A DNA stretch of 16,025 nt. Origin: an uncultured Muribaculaceae bacterium. GTDB lineage: Bacteria; Bacteroidota; Bacteroidia; Bacteroidales; Muribaculaceae. The translations under genes were made by a program, and so were the position numbers. Shown piece after piece: positions 14,778 through 16,025 of this stretch. Location: NCBI GenBank assembly GCA_947644475.1, contig CANRZQ010000028.1:1-16025 (forward strand). The letters run 5' to 3'. The notes beneath the pieces were generated by a model that made no database searches, was not told where the DNA came from, and saw only the letters and a list, made by a program, of their open reading frames with translations. Within the stretch, counting starts at the first letter, position 1, and each line of letters starts with the position of its first letter.

Positions 14778-15388
14778 ATTTATATCAAAAATACTTCAAG
14801 CGGGCAATCGACGTTGTAGCGTCGGGTGGAGCGTTGCTGGTGCTGGCGGTGCCGTTGGCGGTGATTGCCATATGGCTGCATTTCGCCAACAAGGGTGCGG
14901 GCGCGTTTTTTCACCAGGAGCGGCCGGGAAAGGACGGCCGGATTTTCCGTGTGCATAAGTTCAAGTCGATGACCGACGAGCGCGACGCCGATGGAAACCT
15001 GTTGCCCGATGCCGAGAGAATCACGCGCCCCGGCCGGTTTGTTCGCTCCACATCGCTTGACGAGTTGCCGCAACTGTGGAATGTTTTCGTGGGCGACATG
15101 TCGCTTATTGGGCCGCGTCCGCTGTTGGTGGAATATCTTCCTCTGTATTCCCGCGAGCAGTCCCGCCGGCACGATGTACGGCCCGGTATTACAGGCTGGG
15201 CGCAGTGTCACGGGCGAAATGCCATATCATGGCAAGAAAAATTCCGTCTTGACGTCTGGTATGTCGACCATTGCTCTTTTGCAACTGACTGCAAGGTTAT
15301 TTTTACGACTATAAAGAAAGTGCTGGCGCGTGCCGACATTTCATCGCAAACGTCGGCTACGATGGAGCCGTTTACCGGTAATAACTGA
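14774..15388 (+). CDS. Initiating phosphoglycosyl transferase (PglC-like, monotopic)
   Basis: A small (204-residue) bacterial sugar transferase of the monotopic class. One hydrophobic reentrant segment lies at about 9-36 after a basic KRAID start. Conserved elements are HKFKSM (61-66), the catalytic Asp96-Glu97 dyad in TSLDELPQLWNV, GDMSLIGPRPLL (107-118), and VRPGITGWAQCHGRN (135-149). This class moves a sugar-1-phosphate from a UDP-sugar to undecaprenyl phosphate and starts repeat-unit assembly. The short form without extra N-terminal helices is PglC/WecP-like, not WbaP-like. With PglA- and PglD-like genes on either side, the sugar is probably an acetylated amino sugar such as a bacillosamine-type residue, though this is inferred. 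Confidence 0.92.
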   Translation: MNLYQKYFKRAIDVVASGGALLVLAVPLAVIAIWLHFANKGAGAFFHQERPGKDGRIFRVHKFKSMTDERDADGNLLPDAERITRPGRFVRSTSLDELPQLWNVFVGDMSLIGPRPLLVEYLPLYSREQSRRHDVRPGITGWAQCHGRNAISWQEKFRLDVWYVDHCSFATDCKVIFTTIKKVLARADISSQTSATMEPFTGNN

Positions 15389-15395
15389 ATATAAT

Positions 15396-16022
15396 ATGTA
15401 TCTTTACGGAGCAAGCGGACACGCATTGGTGATTTCCGACATCCTTCGTGCTGAGGGTGTAGAGGTGAAAGGCGTGTTTGATGACAATTCCGGGTTGACG
15501 GAATTCTGCGGAATGAGTGTCGACCACCATTGGTGCGGACAGGAGCCGGTAATAATTTCTATCGGCAATTGCGCCATACGGAGGAAGATTGCAAAGCGGC
15601 TCGCTTGCCGTTTCGGCACAGCCATCCATCCGTCGGCAATCATATCGCCTTCGTCTACGATAGGCGAGGGCACTGTCGTAATGCCCGGAGCAATAATAAA
15701 TGCCCATGCCTCGATAGGCAGACATTGTATTATAAATACCAAGGCATCGGTGGACCACGAATGTCGCATCGGTGATTTCGTGCATGTCGCTCCCGGCGCT
15801 ACAATAAGCGGCGATGTAGAAGTGGGCGAGGGCACGTGGATTGGTGTTGGAGCATGTATAAAACAAGGAATTAAGATAGGAAAAAATTGTATGATAGGAG
15901 CCGGGTCTGTCGTCGTACGGGATATTCCCAACGGTGTTATAGCATTCGGCAATCCGTGTAAAACTATGAGTACCAATATTTTACCCCACCCCCCGAACGT
16001 AGGGGCAGAGCGCGTACAGTAG
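15396..16022 (+). CDS. PglD-like sugar O/N-acetyltransferase (left-handed beta-helix)
   Basis: A 208-residue protein of the PglD/NeuD-type acetyltransferase family. The N-terminal YGASGHA (4-10) is the nucleotide-sugar-binding Rossmann-like start. Hexapeptide repeats from about residue 80 to 180 (TIGEGTVVMPGA, RIGDFVHVAPGA, IGKNCMIGAGSVV) form the beta-helix. His121 and Glu122 in SVDHECRIGD correspond to the proposed catalytic His-Glu pair of PglD. It would acetylate a UDP-4-amino sugar with acetyl-CoA, supplying the PglC-like enzyme encoded 7 nt upstream. An earlier in-frame start at 15330 would overlap the upstream gene and precede the conserved N-terminus, so ATG 15396 is preferred. The last 15 or so residues (after AFGNPCKTM) do not look like the usual C-terminus. 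Confidence 0.88.
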   Translation: MYLYGASGHALVISDILRAEGVEVKGVFDDNSGLTEFCGMSVDHHWCGQEPVIISIGNCAIRRKIAKRLACRFGTAIHPSAIISPSSTIGEGTVVMPGAIINAHASIGRHCIINTKASVDHECRIGDFVHVAPGATISGDVEVGEGTWIGVGACIKQGIKIGKNCMIGAGSVVVRDIPNGVIAFGNPCKTMSTNILPHPPNVGAERVQ

Positions 16023-16025
16023 CAT

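Noticed and set aside
1..16025. CRISPR array, complete insertion sequence or rRNA genes
   Set aside because: No regularly spaced identical repeats, no transposase-like reading frame and no rRNA-like sequence were seen.

Overview
The window looks like a Bacteroidota (Bacteroidales) chromosome, possibly from the Muribaculaceae or a neighbouring family. The order-level call rests on three promoters that fit the Bacteroides-type consensus TTTG - 19/20 nt - TAnnTTTG, on A-rich leaders without strong Shine-Dalgarno sites, on a tRNA without an encoded CCA end, and on a capsule locus headed by a NusG-family (UpxY-like) regulator. The family-level guess is weaker.

Left part (1-2890), housekeeping. 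The 5' end of rnr (RNase R) runs off the left edge on the minus strand. Complete gyrB follows, also minus. A tRNA-Pro(GGG) gene on the plus strand has its own promoter and ends in a strong intrinsic terminator. gyrB and the tRNA are divergently transcribed.

Junction (2890-3383). There is no convincing protein gene here. It holds an imperfect 40-bp inverted repeat built from 18-nt modules, a small perfect hairpin, a promoter with consensus spacing, and a leader of about 180 nt. The leader carries a hairpin and a doubtful 42-codon ORF that ends one base before the next gene.

Right part (3384-16022), a plus-strand surface polysaccharide (capsule/O-antigen type) operon. The first gene is unusual: a tyrosine-recombinase-like region that seems to have lost its catalytic residues, fused to a NusG/UpxY-like antiterminator. 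Next come wbpP and wbpO (UDP-GlcNAc to UDP-GalNAc to UDP-GalNAcA), a probable Wzy polymerase, a Wzx flippase, two tandem sugar-transfer-associated ATP-grasp enzymes, a CapK/phenylacetate-CoA-ligase-like adenylating enzyme, a GT4 glycosyltransferase, a PglC-like initiating phosphoglycosyl transferase and a PglD-like acetyltransferase. Gene gaps are short (the GT4 and transferase genes overlap by 4 nt), so this is probably one transcript under the fusion regulator.

The genes suggest a Wzx/Wzy-type pathway. The PglC-like enzyme would load the first sugar-phosphate, probably an N-acetylated amino sugar, onto undecaprenyl phosphate. GT4 and other transferases would extend it, GalNAcA would supply an acidic residue, and the ATP-grasp/CapK trio may attach a carboxylic or amino acid. 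Wzx would flip the unit and Wzy polymerise it. Base composition is a mosaic: wbpP-wbpO is strikingly C-rich on the sense strand, wzy through the ATP-grasp genes is AT-rich, and the last genes are G-rich on the sense strand. This points to assembly from several sources. The locus continues beyond the right edge.
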